Below, one piece after another: positions 13,353-14,500 of a stretch of DNA of 14,500 nucleotides. Position 1 is the stretch's first letter. Each line of letters starts with the position of its first letter. The position numbers were made by a program, and so were the translations under genes. Source of the DNA: Chrysomallon squamiferum (Eukaryota; Mollusca; Gastropoda; Neomphalida; Peltospiridae); contig CM022673.1 in NCBI GenBank assembly GCA_012295275.1, forward strand, positions 2,177,605 through 2,192,104, in the 5' to 3' direction. The notes beneath the pieces are model-generated. The model saw only the letters and a list, made by a program, of their open reading frames with translations, was not told where the DNA came from and made no database searches.

Positions 13353-13855
13353 AGTAGATATTTTAAAGCTGTTTTCTTTCGTTGTTACACTTCGATATTA
13401 ACTAAAATCTGACTTTAGAATACAAATAAAACGTAACTTGAAAGAATGCAGAATAATATTTAGACTACTTCATATCTCTGTAGTTATACACTTTCAGGTA
13501 CTCTACATATAACGGGCACGCGGAAATCATTCAAATTCCGGTTTAGTTAGGGTCCCATTTTGAGAACATTTATTGTACTACCATGATATCAGACATTCAT
13601 TTTCTGACTGAAAGTGTCACTTTAGTATTGATACAAGTGCAGCAGTGAACAGATTTATCCATTTCAACTTGTAGCATTTGTCTTCATAAATATGTTGTTG
13701 CTTTTGTTTTTTCTGTTCATGTAGTTTAATTTATGTGTTACTACAAACTTGTTTTTTTTTTTTTTTTTTTTTTTTTGTTGTTGTAGCAACTGCTAAGTAT
13801 AACTACGTGATACAAAATTTGAAGTTGTTAAATTAAGTATTCCATATCTTGGTAA

Positions 13856-13863
13856 TGACGTCA
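13856..13863. promoter_or_regulatory. Perfect CRE palindrome TGACGTCA
   Basis: Context AATGACGTCATAA. No ATGGC partner follows within 30 bp. Confidence 0.35.
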
Positions 13864-14039
13864 TAACATTTCGTATTTTTTTAATTATTATTATTTTTTT
13901 TTTTTTAATGTCAGGCACGGTAACATCCGACAGTGATTGATTAATTGCAGAGGAGTGAATGTTGTGCATTTGTAATTTATTTTTAGTATATATGTTGTTT
14001 TGTTTTTTTATGTTTTGTTTAAACCTTGTAATGACATTT

Positions 14040-14330
14040 ACTTCCTGTTGAAAGTGGGAACATGTTTGGCAAGCCCATCAGTTTCGATTAATCCAGCAGC
14101 TGCCTAGAGGGCTTTGAAGGATGAGATTTAAAAGATCGCTCTGGACGCCTCAAACTTCGTTACCATGGAAACCGTAATTACTCCACGCTCGCATGTCTAG
14201 GACTATCGATTTCCTTTCAATGCGCAGTTAAATTTATTTCTTCTGCGTAATCAAATTTGTCAAGGGCAGAAAAAAGAAGAAAAATCAATAACCCTCGAGC
14301 TGTTCGATGAGATAAAACCGCCTCCAGCTA
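14040..14330. promoter_or_regulatory. Candidate regulatory island with perfect RFX X-box
   Basis: GC-richer, non-repetitive stretch. GTTACCATGGAAAC at 14159-14172 is a full X-box, the site bound by RFX factors (ciliary genes in animals). Nearby are TTAATCC (Otx/bicoid-type site) with CAGCAGCTGCC (E-box), TAATTA (homeodomain) just after the X-box, and GAGATAAAACCGCC (GATA- and Runx-like) near 14308. No coding frame or splice pattern is clear. It could be an enhancer, the promoter of a gene beyond the window, or an unrecognised UTR. Confidence 0.4.
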
Positions 14331-14500
14331 CGCTGCGTGGCAGATGTTTTTATGTCTTTCTTTTCTTTATTTTTTTCCCAGAAGGATTTATCATCTCTCT
14401 CTTTGTCATCGGTTTCTCTTGTAATGTCTCGCTGATATCCTGTTCATGCCACTCTAAAAAAGGATAGCGTAGGCATTTCCTCTTTTCTCTTTCTATCTTT

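Larger units (their letters stand above)
12060..14030. other. AT-rich gene-poor region
   Basis: Contains (TTTA)n near 12416-12435, (GTTT)n near 12505-12523, an A run at 13200-13211 and poly(T) at 13751-13776. Apart from three CRE palindromes, I see no gene, RNA or element. Confidence 0.55.

Overview
The window looks like a piece of a large, AT-rich, repeat-heavy animal genome, most plausibly a marine mollusc or other lophotrochozoan. Signs of this are spliced gene structure, poly(A)-type signals, long uninterrupted (CT)n/(GA)n, (ATT)n, (GT)n and GATA/GACA microsatellites, decayed minisatellites and small mobile-element relics. Nothing is bacterial: there are no operons or Shine-Dalgarno sites. 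The taxon is inferred from texture and from one protein family, not proven.

One gene can be supported with confidence. It is a minus-strand Golgi alpha-1,3-fucosyltransferase (GT10 family). A single large exon (2282-3410) carries the membrane anchor, stem and catalytic domain. Upstream in the transcript I find a 23-nt coding piece (5979-6001) that ends at a consensus GTAAGTAG donor in exactly the phase the exon needs. Together they make a complete 383-residue type II membrane protein. The 2568-bp intron between them holds four long (GA)n tracts (sense strand), a (GT)n tract, a probable SINE-like repeat and a GATA/GACA block.

Layout. 1-946: AT-rich flank with (ATT)n and a perfect (CT)76. 947-1316: nine-copy 44-bp minisatellite. 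1620-2040: more complex, unassigned island. 2230-6240: the fucosyltransferase gene with a putative short 3' UTR and a possible 5' UTR/promoter. 6240-7700: AT-rich intergenic sequence with microsatellites. 7830-8640: a decayed ~40-bp tandem array containing a 136-bp hAT-like MITE candidate. 8640-14030: gene-poor AT-rich DNA with seven perfect TGACGTCA palindromes, three of them followed 11-14 bp later by ATGGC. 14040-14330: a GC-richer island with a perfect RFX X-box and homeodomain-like sites, a candidate regulatory element or edge of a neighbouring gene.

I see no multi-gene system. The most interesting signals are the excess and spacing of TGACGTCA palindromes, the tiny phase-matched first exon of the fucosyltransferase, the X-box island, and the layered repeats.
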